In this document: positions 36,298 to 45,718 of the stretch, piece by piece
Position numbering within the stretch: position 1 is the first letter of the stretch
Layout of the letters: the number at the start of each line of letters is the position of its first letter
Assembly (NCBI GenBank): GCA_964474905.1
Contig: CAYYUP010000025.1
Coordinates: 1 to 64,000 of the forward strand
Direction: 5' to 3'
Origin: JADJRG01 sp964474905
GTDB lineage: Bacteria; Myxococcota_A; Polyangia; Nannocystales; Nannocystaceae
Length of the DNA stretch: 64,000 nt
The notes under the pieces: generated by a model
Seen by the model: only the letters and a program-made list of their open reading frames with translations
Told to the model about the DNA's origin: nothing
The model's database searches: none
Position numbers and translations under genes: made by a program

Positions 36298-36953
36298 GCG
36301 TGCTGCCGCCGGCGCTCGGTCAGGCATTTCGGATCGCGGCGGCGGAGCTTGGCATGGCATCGGCGGCGGAGCTTTTCATCGACGAACTCGCGGAGGTCGG
36401 GGGCGCGGTGGCGGTGGCGGAGCTTCGCGATCGCCTGGGCCGCGAGTATCCAGTGCTCGACTACGCGGCCGCCCGATGGCTCGCCGGGGAGGAGCCGCCG
36501 GTGATCGATCCAGCCCCGGTCGTCAAGGCTCTAGGCGGCATTGAGCGCCTCTTGGTGGTCGGTCTCGAGGCGGCGCATCTCGACAATTTATTGCCGCTGC
36601 TAGGCGGTATTGAGGTCGGCTTTATCACCGAGGGCCGGGCGTTGATGCCGGAGTGGCGCCGGGTTTTGGCGAACTACGAAGTGGCCGGCGACGACGGACG
36701 GGTGGCTGCGGTCGGCCTCTCTGATTTTCAGCTTTGGGCCGGACCGAGGGCGGCGCTGATGACCTTCATTTACGGCGGTGATGACCACGTTGTGCACGTC
36801 AGCGGTCAGTGGCTTCGGGTTTCGGGTCCCGATGTGCGCACGCAGTTTCGATCGCTGCTCGCCTGGGATGTGGTCGGCGGTGCATTGCATGTGTATCCCC
36901 GATGGTTCGCCGAGGTCGCGCGCAGCACCTTCACCGAGGTCCTGGGCCCATGA
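36294..36953 (+). CDS. Unknown protein, middle gene of permease operon
   Basis: 219 residues. Both ends overlap neighbours by four bases (ATGA at 36294 and 36950). The N-terminal half is helical (GMASAAELFIDELAEVGG, then a winged-helix-like segment). The C-terminal half has alternating strands: ERLLVVGLEAAHLDNLLPLL, VGFITEGRALMPEWRRVLAN, RAALMTFIYGGDDHVVHVSG. I do not recognise the family. No signal or TM. The tight coupling to a permease suggests a regulatory or sensing subunit; this is inference. Confidence 0.75.
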   Translation: MSVLPPALGQAFRIAAAELGMASAAELFIDELAEVGGAVAVAELRDRLGREYPVLDYAAARWLAGEEPPVIDPAPVVKALGGIERLLVVGLEAAHLDNLLPLLGGIEVGFITEGRALMPEWRRVLANYEVAGDDGRVAAVGLSDFQLWAGPRAALMTFIYGGDDHVVHVSGQWLRVSGPDVRTQFRSLLAWDVVGGALHVYPRWFAEVARSTFTEVLGP

Positions 36954-38284
36954 GTGATCCACAAATAATTCTCTCTGGGATCCTGATCCTGACGCTCGTC
37001 GCCCAGGCCTTTGTGCCGACGATGCGGGTGCTGCTGGTCACCTCAGGGGCTGGGCTCTCTTGCCTAGCAGCGACCCTGCTCGGGGTCGCCGATACCGGAT
37101 CGATTCTCGCCGCGGTGCCCTGGGATGTGCTCGTGATCCTGGTGGCGCTCGGTTTGCTCTCGCAGCTCTTTGCGGAGTCGCGTCTCTTCGATCGTCTGGC
37201 AGTGCAGGCGACGCGGCGAAGCGGTGCCAAGCCGGCGCGCTTGACCCTGGTCTTCGCGATCGCGATGTATCTGGCGAGCGGCGTCGTCAACAATCTGACG
37301 GCGCTAGTGCTGGTATTGCCGGTGCTGCACGTGCTGCTCAAGCTCGGTGGATCTGATCAGCGCTACGTCTCCTGGACATTGGGCCTGCTTTTGGTCGCCT
37401 GCAATCTGGGGGGCGCGGCGACACCGATAGGTGACTTTCCGGCGATTCTCCTGCTCGGCGGTGGTCATATGGAGTTTGGGCAGTATTTGCTTCGCGCGGC
37501 ACCGGCGACTGCAGTCGCGCTCTTGCTTTTGCTCGCCGTTATTCACCTGGTCGTACGGCCAGCTAAGGGGGTCGCGAGCGACCCGATCTCAACCCGGTTA
37601 ACAGCTGCGGTCATGGAGGCGTTGCACCGTCGGGTCCGCCTGCGATGGCGCCTTTTCCTGCCCGCTGCGCTTGCGCTCACCGGCATGGTGTTCGCCTGGC
37701 TGGCGCTGCCGCAGGTCTGGGGGATCAGCCCCGAACTTGTCTGCTGGCTCGGCGCAGGAGCGGCGCTCTTGGCCTCTGGGCGGCGTGCAGAGGGTCTTGT
37801 ACGCCGGGGCATCGACGCCGAGTCGGTGTTCTTTTTGCTCTCGCTCTTTGTGATGGTCGGCGCGGTCTCTCGTACCGGCCTTTTCCATGATGTCGCCCTG
37901 GCGTTGACCAGGATGCCGGTCTCCCCCGAGCTTCAGCTCGTGGTTTTCTTGATCTTCGGCGGCGTGCTGACGGGGCTGTTTTCGGCGGGTCCGAGCATGG
38001 CGGCGTTGCTCGAGGTAGGGGAGTCATTGGCGACGACGATGCCCCCAGAGGCCGTCTATGTCGGCCTGGCGCTTGCGGTCTGTGCGGGCTCGTCCCTCTT
38101 CTTGACGGCGGCGACGGCCGGTCCTTTGGCGCAGGCTTTAACCGAGCGCGCTGAGCTGCGTGATGCCGACGATCAGCCGTTGCGCTTCGGCTTCTTCGAC
38201 TTTTTGCCGGTGGGTCTGCTCTCTTTTACGTTGATCCTCGCGGTCGCGATTGTCTACTCGCTGTGGGCGCTCGCTCAGGGCTAG
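36950..38284 (+). CDS. ArsB/NhaD/SLC13-type membrane permease
   Basis: 444 residues from the ATG at 36950 overlapping the previous stop. Eleven or twelve TM segments are visible. Motifs typical of the ion-transporter superfamily include SGVVNNLTALVLVLPVLHVL and the re-entrant CNLGGAATPIGDFPAILLLG, with a second pseudo-repeat around LTAATAGPLAQALTERAE. Families include arsenite pumps, Na+/H+ antiporters and dicarboxylate carriers, and the substrate cannot be fixed here. Cotranscribed with two unknown cytoplasmic proteins. Convergent with the next gene (15 bp apart). Confidence 0.88.
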   Translation: MSDPQIILSGILILTLVAQAFVPTMRVLLVTSGAGLSCLAATLLGVADTGSILAAVPWDVLVILVALGLLSQLFAESRLFDRLAVQATRRSGAKPARLTLVFAIAMYLASGVVNNLTALVLVLPVLHVLLKLGGSDQRYVSWTLGLLLVACNLGGAATPIGDFPAILLLGGGHMEFGQYLLRAAPATAVALLLLLAVIHLVVRPAKGVASDPISTRLTAAVMEALHRRVRLRWRLFLPAALALTGMVFAWLALPQVWGISPELVCWLGAGAALLASGRRAEGLVRRGIDAESVFFLLSLFVMVGAVSRTGLFHDVALALTRMPVSPELQLVVFLIFGGVLTGLFSAGPSMAALLEVGESLATTMPPEAVYVGLALAVCAGSSLFLTAATAGPLAQALTERAELRDADDQPLRFGFFDFLPVGLLSFTLILAVAIVYSLWALAQG

Positions 38285-38298
38285 TGTCCTGCTCAACA

Positions 38299-39963
38299 CT
38301 AAAAAACACCTTGGAGAGAGAAGCTGACGAGGCCAGGGCCACCGAAGGGCGTCGCGCTGTAGCGACGTCGCTCACGGCGCTCGAGGAGCAGGCCTAGGGC
38401 TGAGCCGATGATCATGCCGCAGCCTGCACCGAGGATCATGCCGCTGCCGAGCCGATGCCCCGAGATATCGTTCAACTCCGCCTTGGTGACCCGCATGGCC
38501 GGATCTGTCGGGCTCAGCAGCTTGTCCTGCTTGTTGTTGTAGAAGTTCATCCAGACAGCACCGCCGGCCACGGTCGCGGCGCCGGTGCCGAGCATGATGT
38601 AGCCGACCCGTCGTTTGCTGCCCAGGAACTGCGGCAGGGTGGAGACCGTGGCCGTAATGCCGTTGATCGCGAAGGCGATGCCGGTGGCCTGCAGTGCTGA
38701 AGCTGTCCGCAGTTTTTGGTGGTACTCGGCGGTCGGCAGCGCCTCTTCGGCGGCCGCGATGACCTCGGGATCGTCGACCGGGAGGTCTGGATCGAGCCCC
38801 GCCTCGCTAAGGAAATCTTTGTAGGCATCGAAGTTTTTCGTCGCCTTGGCTTGGCCGCCCAAGAGAAAGCCCAGGCCGGTCACGTAGGAGAGCGGAAAGT
38901 AGACCGCCATCGTCATCAGCGCCTTGCGTGTTTTGTGAAAGCGGGGGCTGTCGGCATCGCGTTTGTGGAGAGGAAGATCGAGCGAGCGAGTTTGCGGACT
39001 GACGACGAATACTTGGTCGCCGATGTAGCGCCTGGTATTGACCTCGGCCCGCCAGGGTCCCGGTGTGAGCACGACAGTGGTCATGGCGGTGGGTCCTTCG
39101 CGGATGATCTGCGCGCTCCCTGGGTGGCTCTGATCGGTGAGTTTGAGGGTGCTGCGCCGCGATCTTCGGAGGGCCTTTTCGGGGCTGAGTCGGAGGTCGA
39201 CGACGATTTTTTGCGGTTCGAGAGAGAGCTGCCAGGTGATCGGTGTCGACGCAGCTGAGAGTTCACGGCGAACATTTAGGGGGTAATAGCCGGGCACTCT
39301 GATCTCGAGATCGTAGGCGCCAGGATCGAGGCAAATCGCGTGCGCGGCGGGGTCCTTGATCACTCGGCGGTGGCGTTCTCCGTGACGTGTACTCTCGATC
39401 ACAAGCGGGTGTTGCTCGAGGGCGTTTGGCGCAAGCGGGGTGCTCTCTCCGTCTCCAGTGGAGACCGTGATGTGCACCTGGGCGGCGGCCTGCCCACAGG
39501 CGTCCCCCAGACGATTCGCGACCTCGATGCGGAGCGCATCGGGGAGTGTCACCTGGTCCAAAAAATTGCGCAGATGGAAGGCGGCAAGGCCGGGCTGATC
39601 GGCGCCCATACGGGCCAGACCTGCGTGGTAGAGGAAGCGCGGATCGTGGGGCACTCGGTCGTGCGCGAGCGTCTCGAAGAGGCGGGCGGCCTCGGCGTAG
39701 CGGCGCATCATCAGTAAGCTCTGCGCTCGCGCAACCTCGGGTCCAGGGGGCAGGGCGAGCTCTGCGGGAATTTGCTTGAGTGGTGGAGGCAAGCCCTGGG
39801 TTTCTTGATCGGGATCGATCGGGATCGCCACACCTTCGCCCGCGATCGGATCTGGCGTCCCTGCCTGGGCGCTGGCGATGCCCCCAAGACCGAGCGAATA
39901 GGCGAGGCTGAACGCGAGCCCCGTGCGCGCGGCCCGTTGGATCGATGTGCTCACTGTGCTCAT
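38299..39963 (-). CDS. Exported TPR/PEGA-like protein with C-terminal membrane segments
   Basis: 554 residues with a signal peptide (GLAFSLAYSLGLGGIASAQA). Residues about 70-150 resemble TPR helices (AQSLLMMRRYAEAARLFETL, DPRFLYHAGLARM). The middle has strands like PEGA domains (DPGAYDLEIRVPGYYPLNV). Three hydrophobic segments follow near residues 350-370, 420-470 and 510-535. Architecture with TPR, PEGA and C-terminal TMs is common in myxobacterial envelope proteins of unknown role. It is alone on its strand. Confidence 0.75.
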   Translation of the reverse strand: MSTVSTSIQRAARTGLAFSLAYSLGLGGIASAQAGTPDPIAGEGVAIPIDPDQETQGLPPPLKQIPAELALPPGPEVARAQSLLMMRRYAEAARLFETLAHDRVPHDPRFLYHAGLARMGADQPGLAAFHLRNFLDQVTLPDALRIEVANRLGDACGQAAAQVHITVSTGDGESTPLAPNALEQHPLVIESTRHGERHRRVIKDPAAHAICLDPGAYDLEIRVPGYYPLNVRRELSAASTPITWQLSLEPQKIVVDLRLSPEKALRRSRRSTLKLTDQSHPGSAQIIREGPTAMTTVVLTPGPWRAEVNTRRYIGDQVFVVSPQTRSLDLPLHKRDADSPRFHKTRKALMTMAVYFPLSYVTGLGFLLGGQAKATKNFDAYKDFLSEAGLDPDLPVDDPEVIAAAEEALPTAEYHQKLRTASALQATGIAFAINGITATVSTLPQFLGSKRRVGYIMLGTGAATVAGGAVWMNFYNNKQDKLLSPTDPAMRVTKAELNDISGHRLGSGMILGAGCGMIIGSALGLLLERRERRRYSATPFGGPGLVSFSLQGVF

Positions 39964-40386
39964 TTGCTCATCTCGCTCGTCTTTGGGGTTGGGCTAGCGC
40001 CGAGGGGTCTTCGGATCCCCGAGGTCCGCGAGTACATGAGAATAACCGCCTTCTCTCGCGCACGACGAGCGGAGTTGTAATGGCCCTAAACGGACAGTCA
40101 GAGGGAGTTGAGGTGTATTGTAGGGGGTTTACGAGTCGCCGGTGTGGGTCGCCAATCCACGGTCCGCTCGTTTTGTCTCGATCCCTTGGGCAGGCTCCAA
40201 GACCGTGCGGCATTGATGTTTGCGGGCATGCAGGCCGCGCAGATGCCGGGTGGCGGGCTCGTGGGCCTGAGTTCAGGGCCGAAGAGCCGGCCTGCCGGGT
40301 CCTCTGAGTTTGATGACATGGTCGATCCGACAGCTCTATGAGACCCTCGAACTCGGCCATTGAGGTCGCGTATTGGGCGGTTTGGT
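39964..40386. other. 423-bp divergent intergenic region with a UUCG-loop hairpin
   Basis: No gene is supported. At 40004-40020, GGGGTC-TTCG-GATCCCC can form a six-pair stem closed by a C(UUCG)G tetraloop with one bulged base. Promoters of both flanking genes must lie here but were not identified. Confidence 0.45.
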
Positions 40387-41934
40387 ATGATGCATTGGAA
40401 CAAGTGGAGTCTTATTTTTGGAGCGAGCCTGGCGACGACACTCGCCTGTGGCGATGACAGCGGTATCGCCAGCGAGAGCGAGACCGGTGAGATGACGGGC
40501 ACCAGCGGCGGTGATTCGATGACCTCCTCGGGCACATCGTCGGGCACGACGAGCATGGGCAGCGGCAGCGGCAGCGAGAGCGAGGGCACGACGGGCACAA
40601 CGGCCACGAGCAGCAGTACGACGAACGGCGAGACCACGACCACCGGCGAGCCGATGGGGGTCTGCGGTGACGGGTCTGTCGATCCTGGCGAGGAGTGTGA
40701 TGATGGTAATAGCAGTAATGAAGATAACTGCGTAGAGGGCTGTGTGTCGGCGATCTGCGGCGACGGCTATGTCGGCGAGGGCGAGGCCTGTGATGACGGC
40801 AATACCATCGACGATGACGACTGCACCAATGCATGTGCTTTGCCGAGCTGCGGCGATGGCGAGCTGCAGGCCGGTGAATTCTGCGACGACGGCAACGCCT
40901 CCGACAGTGACAGTTGCTTGAGCACCTGCGTCGAAGCGAGTTGCGGGGATGGCTTCATTTGGGAGGGAAACGAGGGCTGCGACGATGCCAACGACGACGA
41001 GAGCGATAGCTGCACCTCCCTCTGCGAGGCGCCGAGCTGCGAAGATGCCATCCAGAGCGGGGACGAGAGCGACGTCGACTGTGGTGGCGAAAGCTGTTCT
41101 AAGTGCCAGCTTGGAGAGGCCTGTGGTACGGAGCAGGATTGCGAGAGCGAGACCTGTGGCGGGAATGTGTGCATCCTGCCGGCGACGTGCAAGGCGATCA
41201 AGGACGCGCAGCCCAATGCCGACGACGGCCTCTACGAACTCGATCCAGACGGAGATGGCCCTCTCGACGCGATTACGGCCTACTGCGACATGACCAAGGA
41301 CGGCGGCGGTTGGACGCTGGTCATGCGATTTGCCCCGGCCAACGGAAAGTTCCACTTCTATTCGCCGCACTGGACGATGGAGTCGCTGGTCAATGAAAAT
41401 GTCAGCGATCCCAGCGATCCCTCCGACGGTAAATTTGCGGCCTACAACGAGGTTGTCGGTGGCGAGATCCGGGGTTGCTTGCAGCACCCGATCACCAAAA
41501 AATACGCCTGTCGAGACTACGCGTTGCCCGAGTCGGTGACACCTCTGACCCTCTTCAAAGACACGCCGGTGGGCTCTGACGCAAAGATGAAGGGTCTCTA
41601 CTTCGAGGGGGAGGACCCGCAAAAACTCGATTGGTTGACAAACCAAGGGCGGACGCTAGCTGAGGCCTCAACAAACGTGCACAACTACATCGAGGTCGGA
41701 ATCAACATCGATGACGACCTTTCGTGCTACGACGCTCGGGTGCGATTTGGTCTGGTCCTAAACAATGAAGCTTCGATCATCACCCTCAACGACGCGGCTG
41801 GATTTGGCGCGCAGGCGTATTACACCTCGGCCTGTGATCTGCCCGATGGTACGGATTCTCCGTGGAAGACCGCCTGCGGCTTCGCTGCGGGGTCCAAGCA
41901 GTACCATACCGCCGGTCATATCTGGATTCGATAG
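40387..41934 (+). CDS. Lipoprotein with Cys-rich repeats and fibrinogen-like C-terminal domain
   Basis: 515 residues from tandem ATGs at 40387/40390. The lipobox is FGASLATTLACGDD, followed by a Ser/Thr/Gly linker. Then come four Myxococcus-type repeats (CGDG..., with CDDGN or CDDAN), a cluster with GDESDVDCGGESCSKC, and a fibrinogen-like domain (YCDMTKDGGGWTLVMRFAP) to the C-terminus (AGHIWIR). The order matches the truncated gene at 1-907, so these are paralogs. A surface-exposed adhesin or sensor is likely; the ligand is unknown. A second lipoprotein starts 35 bp downstream and may be cotranscribed. Confidence 0.88.
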   Translation: MMHWNKWSLIFGASLATTLACGDDSGIASESETGEMTGTSGGDSMTSSGTSSGTTSMGSGSGSESEGTTGTTATSSSTTNGETTTTGEPMGVCGDGSVDPGEECDDGNSSNEDNCVEGCVSAICGDGYVGEGEACDDGNTIDDDDCTNACALPSCGDGELQAGEFCDDGNASDSDSCLSTCVEASCGDGFIWEGNEGCDDANDDESDSCTSLCEAPSCEDAIQSGDESDVDCGGESCSKCQLGEACGTEQDCESETCGGNVCILPATCKAIKDAQPNADDGLYELDPDGDGPLDAITAYCDMTKDGGGWTLVMRFAPANGKFHFYSPHWTMESLVNENVSDPSDPSDGKFAAYNEVVGGEIRGCLQHPITKKYACRDYALPESVTPLTLFKDTPVGSDAKMKGLYFEGEDPQKLDWLTNQGRTLAEASTNVHNYIEVGINIDDDLSCYDARVRFGLVLNNEASIITLNDAAGFGAQAYYTSACDLPDGTDSPWKTACGFAAGSKQYHTAGHIWIR

Positions 41935-41969
41935 GGCTTGAGGTAGCAACGCGAATGGAGTCGAGAACC

Positions 41970-43469
41970 ATGAGATTGCCTCTGAAATCACTCGGGTGCT
42001 TTGTTCTATTCGCGGTCTCTGCCTGTGTCGGCGACGAGGGCGATTCGATGGCATCTGCGCCGACACAGGCGGATACAACGGCGACGGCGACCGATTCTGG
42101 AGGTAGCGGTACAAGCGGTACAAGNNNNNNNNNNNNNNNNNNNNNNNNNNNNNNNNNNNNNNNNNNNNNNNNNNNNNNNNNNNNNNNNNNNNNNNNNNNN
42201 NNNNNNNNNNNNNNNNNNNNNNNNGGCGCGAGCACTTCGACGACGGGCGGCAGCGGCACGACGACGGGCGGTAGCAGCTCGACAGGCGGTGACGACCTGC
42301 TGCTCTCGATCGACCTCATCACTGACGAAAATCGTCACCACGAGTCGATGTTCGGCGGCTGGGGGCCGCACCTTCGCGGCATTATGCGGGCGAGCGATGA
42401 TTCGCTTTGGTTTACCGTCGATGCGGGTCCCGATGTGCAGACAAATCAGAAGATCCGCTACTTCCGGCGCTCAGGTGGCGATTGGGGCGAGGTCGCCGAG
42501 CAGTCGCACACCGCGGGCATCCAACAAAATGTCGCCAGCGTGATGCTCGGAGATACGATTTACTCCTACGGCGTCAACATCTCCCAGAGCTTTCTCGAGG
42601 AGTGTTATCTAAATACAAATGATTTCACGACCAAGGGTTGCAACGCGATCCAGATCAGCGGAAATGTGTACAAGACGCCGCCCCTCTCAAATTATATCGG
42701 TGCGGTCGCAGATAGCGGCGCTACCCGGGTCGTGTGGTACACGCGAGTCGGGCCCGGGGGGGCAGCTGGCGATTGGATTTACACCTATAATTTTGGCGGA
42801 GGTTGGAACGGGCCGATCGTCTCGCCAGTGCTCGGCGGCAACGATTTTTCCTACGTGCACGCGGCATTTGTCGACCCCGGCACCCTGGCGTTAGTCGGTC
42901 AGCTTTACTACGGAAAATACCCAGACGGGTATTTTGGCGCGGCTGTGAGCGAGTTTAAGCTCGGGGATACGCCCGTCTTTGTCGCTCTAGAGTCGGCTGA
43001 GCCTGGGGTCTCGATGCTGTCGACGTCGGATATTTGGGTGGACCGGCCAAGCGGCGCTACGCATGTGCTCGCGCGCGACGATAAGAGCGGTGTGCGCTAC
43101 TACTACAAACCACCGGGGCAGTCCTGGGTGGGTCACGCAGAGCCACTCTTGACCCTCTCCGGCACCTTTCGCGCGCGCTTCATCCGGCCCGAGGGCGGTG
43201 ATTTGATGATCGCTCGCGGCGATGCGGTCGCCGGCAGCGTCGAGCTCTTGAGGGTACCGGGGGCGGATCCTTCGCTCGCTGTGCAATGGGATGTGGCGCA
43301 GTCGCTGATCTTGCCGAGCCCCGGCGATGGGTTTGCACCGCCCTCGGCGATCTACGTCGAGAGCGATGCCTACCAAACCGCTGCGGTGGGTGGCATCAAT
43401 CTAGGATTTTGCGGCACCTACAAGCTCGCCGACAACGAGATCTGGTGGGGTCACGCGAGCGCCAAGTGA
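41970..43469 (+). CDS. Lipoprotein with propeller-like domain, interrupted by assembly gap
   Basis: About 499 residues counting the nominal gap, from the ATG at 41970 with GGAG ten bases upstream. The lipobox is GCFVLFAVSACVGD. The Ser/Thr/Gly linker is broken by the 100-N run; the frame stays open only if the missing length equals 100 modulo 3. The C-terminal 400 residues hold WD/propeller-like repeats (SLWFTVDAGPDVQTNQKIRY, THVLARDDKSGVRYYYKPPG). No known family. It follows the fibrinogen-like lipoprotein by 35 bp, suggesting a two-gene surface-protein operon. Confidence 0.75.
   Translation: MRLPLKSLGCFVLFAVSACVGDEGDSMASAPTQADTTATATDSGGSGTSGTXXXXXXXXXXXXXXXXXXXXXXXXXXXXXXXXXXGASTSTTGGSGTTTGGSSSTGGDDLLLSIDLITDENRHHESMFGGWGPHLRGIMRASDDSLWFTVDAGPDVQTNQKIRYFRRSGGDWGEVAEQSHTAGIQQNVASVMLGDTIYSYGVNISQSFLEECYLNTNDFTTKGCNAIQISGNVYKTPPLSNYIGAVADSGATRVVWYTRVGPGGAAGDWIYTYNFGGGWNGPIVSPVLGGNDFSYVHAAFVDPGTLALVGQLYYGKYPDGYFGAAVSEFKLGDTPVFVALESAEPGVSMLSTSDIWVDRPSGATHVLARDDKSGVRYYYKPPGQSWVGHAEPLLTLSGTFRARFIRPEGGDLMIARGDAVAGSVELLRVPGADPSLAVQWDVAQSLILPSPGDGFAPPSAIYVESDAYQTAAVGGINLGFCGTYKLADNEIWWGHASAK
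42125..42224. other. Assembly gap of 100 N (second), in a repetitive linker
   Basis: Exactly 100 N, preceded by repeats of GGTACAAGC and followed by ACGACGGGCGGYAGC-type repeats. Tandem repeats probably defeated assembly. Confidence 0.98.
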
Positions 43470-43478
43470 GCCGGCAGG

Positions 43479-43964
43479 CTAGGGCAGGAGGCCCCCGGAT
43501 TCGAGTTCAAATGTATAGGGCATCGTCGTATCGACGCCGGTGAGACTGATATTAAAGACCCAAGCGGAGCCCGCCTCTTCGATGCATTTGTTGAGGGCAT
43601 CGTGCTGCAGCGTGCTCCGTTGGCTGTCGAATTTGATCTTTTTAACCTTGCCGTCGCCGTCGATGACAAAGGTGCTCTTGACCCGGCCGGTGGGGGCATC
43701 TGCGTCCTTGCCGGCGGTTTCTTGATAGCAGGCGACGATCTCACTCTCGTGCTCTTCGACGCGATCGTTAAAGTTCGAGAAGTCGAGATAGGGGGATTCC
43801 TCGGGATCCTCGAGCTCGCCCTCCTCGTCCTCGTCGGCGTCGGCGTTGGCGTTGGTCGGTGCTCGGTCGGCGGCCGGCGGCGCTGTGTCGCTCGTTTTTT
43901 TGCAGGCGATGCCCGTGCTGAGCAGCGCAGCGATGAGTGCGAGTCTGTGTGCCCGGATGACCAT
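43479..43964 (-). CDS. Lipoprotein with AgmX/PglI-like C-terminal domain
   Basis: 161 residues. The signal and lipobox are ALIAALLSTGIACKKT, then an acidic linker (DADEDEEGELEDPEE). The C-terminal domain has IVACYQETAGKDADAPTGR, FVIDGDGKVKKIKFDS and NKCIEEAGSAWVF, matching the AgmX/PglI C-terminal domain of myxobacteria (a TonB-like fold with two conserved Cys). AgmX and PglI are known from adventurous gliding motility complexes, but the domain is widespread, so a gliding role is not implied. It is convergent with the preceding lipoprotein gene. Confidence 0.82.
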   Translation of the reverse strand: MVIRAHRLALIAALLSTGIACKKTSDTAPPAADRAPTNANADADEDEEGELEDPEESPYLDFSNFNDRVEEHESEIVACYQETAGKDADAPTGRVKSTFVIDGDGKVKKIKFDSQRSTLQHDALNKCIEEAGSAWVFNISLTGVDTTMPYTFELESGGLLP

Positions 43965-44077
43965 CGGCGGATGCTATCACGTACTCAGGGGGCGACTGGC
44001 TCCGTGGGCGGCGCAACGGGCATGCTCGCGGGTCGCTTTGCATCGACGGGATCGCGCGCAGTTGGCATACTCCGCGG

Positions 44078-45094
44078 ATGCGAGAGATCGTAATTTCGAA
44101 GGCGGGCCTCCCCGAAGTACTGACGATTCGCGAGGCTTCCGAGCCCGCCCCGGGCCCGGGCGAGGTCCGAATTCGAGTCCGGGCGAGCGGGGTCAATTTC
44201 GCCGACATCATGGCGCGCATGGGCCTCTATCCCGATGCGCCGCCGATTCCCTGTGTCGTTGGCTACGAGGTGGCGGGCGAGATCGATGCGCTGGGGGAGG
44301 GCGTGCAGGGCATCGAACTCGGCGAGCCAGTGCTCGCGCTGACACGTTTTTGCGGCTACAGCGAGGCGGTCGTCGTGCCGGCCGAGCAGATCGCCGCGAT
44401 CCCGGAGGGCCTCTCCTTTGAGAAAGCCGCCGCGATCCCGGTCAACTACCTGACGGCGTGGCTGATGTTGGTGCGCCTGGGGGCCCTGCGCAAAGGTGAC
44501 CGAGTGCTGGTGCACGCCGCCGCCGGCGGTGTCGGCCAGGCCGCGCTGCAGATTTGCTTGGCGCATGGTGCCGAGGTGATCGGTACCGCCAGCGCCGGCA
44601 AACACGAGCGCCTGCGGAGTCTCGGGGTTGCCCATTGCATCGACTACCGAAACGACGATTTTGAGGTCGCCGTCGCCCGTATTACCGAGGGCCGAGGCGT
44701 CGATATTGTGCTCGATGCCGTCGGTGGCAAATCGCTGCGCAAGAGCTACCGCTGCCTGGCACCGATGGGTCGCCTTTTCGCCTTTGGTGCCTCTAGCCTG
44801 GCGCCCGCGACCCGCCGCAAGATCGTGCCGGCGATTCGGGGGTTTTTGTCGATGCCGCGATTCGGAGCGGTCGAGATGATGGACGATAACCGCGGTGTTT
44901 TTGGGGTCAACCTGGGCCATCTCTGGGAGCAACGCAGCGTACTGCAGGCGATGCTCGGTGAGGTACTCGAAGGGGTGAGCGCCGGTCATTACGATCCGGT
45001 CGTCGATCGTACCTTTCCCTTTGCGGAGGCGGCTGCGGCCCATGCGTATATTCAGGCACGGAAGAACTTTGGCAAGATCATCCTTGTCCCGTGA
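44078..45094 (+). CDS. Medium-chain quinone oxidoreductase-like reductase (VAT-1-like)
   Basis: 338 residues, the standard length. The N-terminal GroES-like domain (ASGVNFADIMARMGLYPDAP) is followed by a Rossmann domain with AAAGGVGQAALQI for NADPH. The zinc-ligand Cys/His set of alcohol dehydrogenases is absent. The sequence pattern around MGRLFAFGASSLAPATRRK and the long C-terminal VKTM-like insert resemble VAT-1-type proteins. It probably reduces quinones or enones in the cytoplasm. The next gene follows 39 bp later and may be cotranscribed. Confidence 0.92.
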   Translation: MREIVISKAGLPEVLTIREASEPAPGPGEVRIRVRASGVNFADIMARMGLYPDAPPIPCVVGYEVAGEIDALGEGVQGIELGEPVLALTRFCGYSEAVVVPAEQIAAIPEGLSFEKAAAIPVNYLTAWLMLVRLGALRKGDRVLVHAAAGGVGQAALQICLAHGAEVIGTASAGKHERLRSLGVAHCIDYRNDDFEVAVARITEGRGVDIVLDAVGGKSLRKSYRCLAPMGRLFAFGASSLAPATRRKIVPAIRGFLSMPRFGAVEMMDDNRGVFGVNLGHLWEQRSVLQAMLGEVLEGVSAGHYDPVVDRTFPFAEAAAAHAYIQARKNFGKIILVP

Positions 45095-45133
45095 ATCAAT
45101 CCGGCACAGATCGCAGAAAGTGAGACGGCGGAG

Positions 45134-45601
45134 ATGAGTAATTTTATGGGCGAAGCGCGCAAGATCACCGGTATTCAAGTGAGTGCTGCCGGGGCTCCAC
45201 TGGCTCCAAAGGCGGCTGCGGATCGATTGCTAGCGGCCGGATTTCCGGCGGCGGATACCGTGGTCGATTTCTTCTCCCAGGTCGACGGTGTGTCGATTCA
45301 GAGCGAAGATACAGAGTTGGTGATCTTCGACCTAGAGGAGTTGCTGCGTCAGGATGCGTGGCAGCATATGCTCGAGAACTCCGGCATGGATGGCGACGAG
45401 GAGGAGGCCGAGGATTTTGCCCCCTACCATGTGTTTGCGAAGGGCGAGCGCACACTCGTGCTCGTCAACCTGCGCACTCTAGAGACCGCTGTGGCCTTTG
45501 ATCTTGATGTTACGGCGCTGTCGCTCAGCTTTGCGCAGCTGGTGGAGGCGCTTTTGGAGCAGCGTTTTGCCTCGGCCTGGTACCAGCCCTACGAGGTTTA
45601 G
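45134..45601 (+). CDS. Unknown acidic cytoplasmic protein
   Basis: 155 residues from the ATG at 45134; GGCGGAG directly abuts the start, so the ATG at 45146 is a possible alternative. No TM or signal. The chain is acidic, with VIFDLEELLRQDAWQHMLEN and a run DGDEEEAEDF in the middle, then YHVFAKGERTLVLVNLRTLE. I do not recognise the family. It follows the VAT-1-like reductase by 39 bp and ends before a strong bidirectional terminator. Confidence 0.7.
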   Translation: MSNFMGEARKITGIQVSAAGAPLAPKAAADRLLAAGFPAADTVVDFFSQVDGVSIQSEDTELVIFDLEELLRQDAWQHMLENSGMDGDEEEAEDFAPYHVFAKGERTLVLVNLRTLETAVAFDLDVTALSLSFAQLVEALLEQRFASAWYQPYEV

Positions 45602-45641
45602 GTTCCGTTCTGAGATCGATGTTGGCGGGAGAGAGGACATG

Positions 45642-45676
45642 AAAAGAGCGCCGTCCCGTGAAGGAGGCGCTCTTTT
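45642..45676. terminator. Bidirectional intrinsic terminator
   Basis: AAAAGAGCGCC (45642-45652) and GGCGCTCTTTT (45666-45676) form a perfect 11-bp stem with a 13-base loop. The A-run and T-run flank the GC stem, so it can work both ways between the convergent genes ending at 45601 and 45719. Confidence 0.92.
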
Positions 45677-45718
45677 GTGGTCGTCGTTTGCGTTTGCGTT
45701 TGAGCTGTGGCGTGGAGC

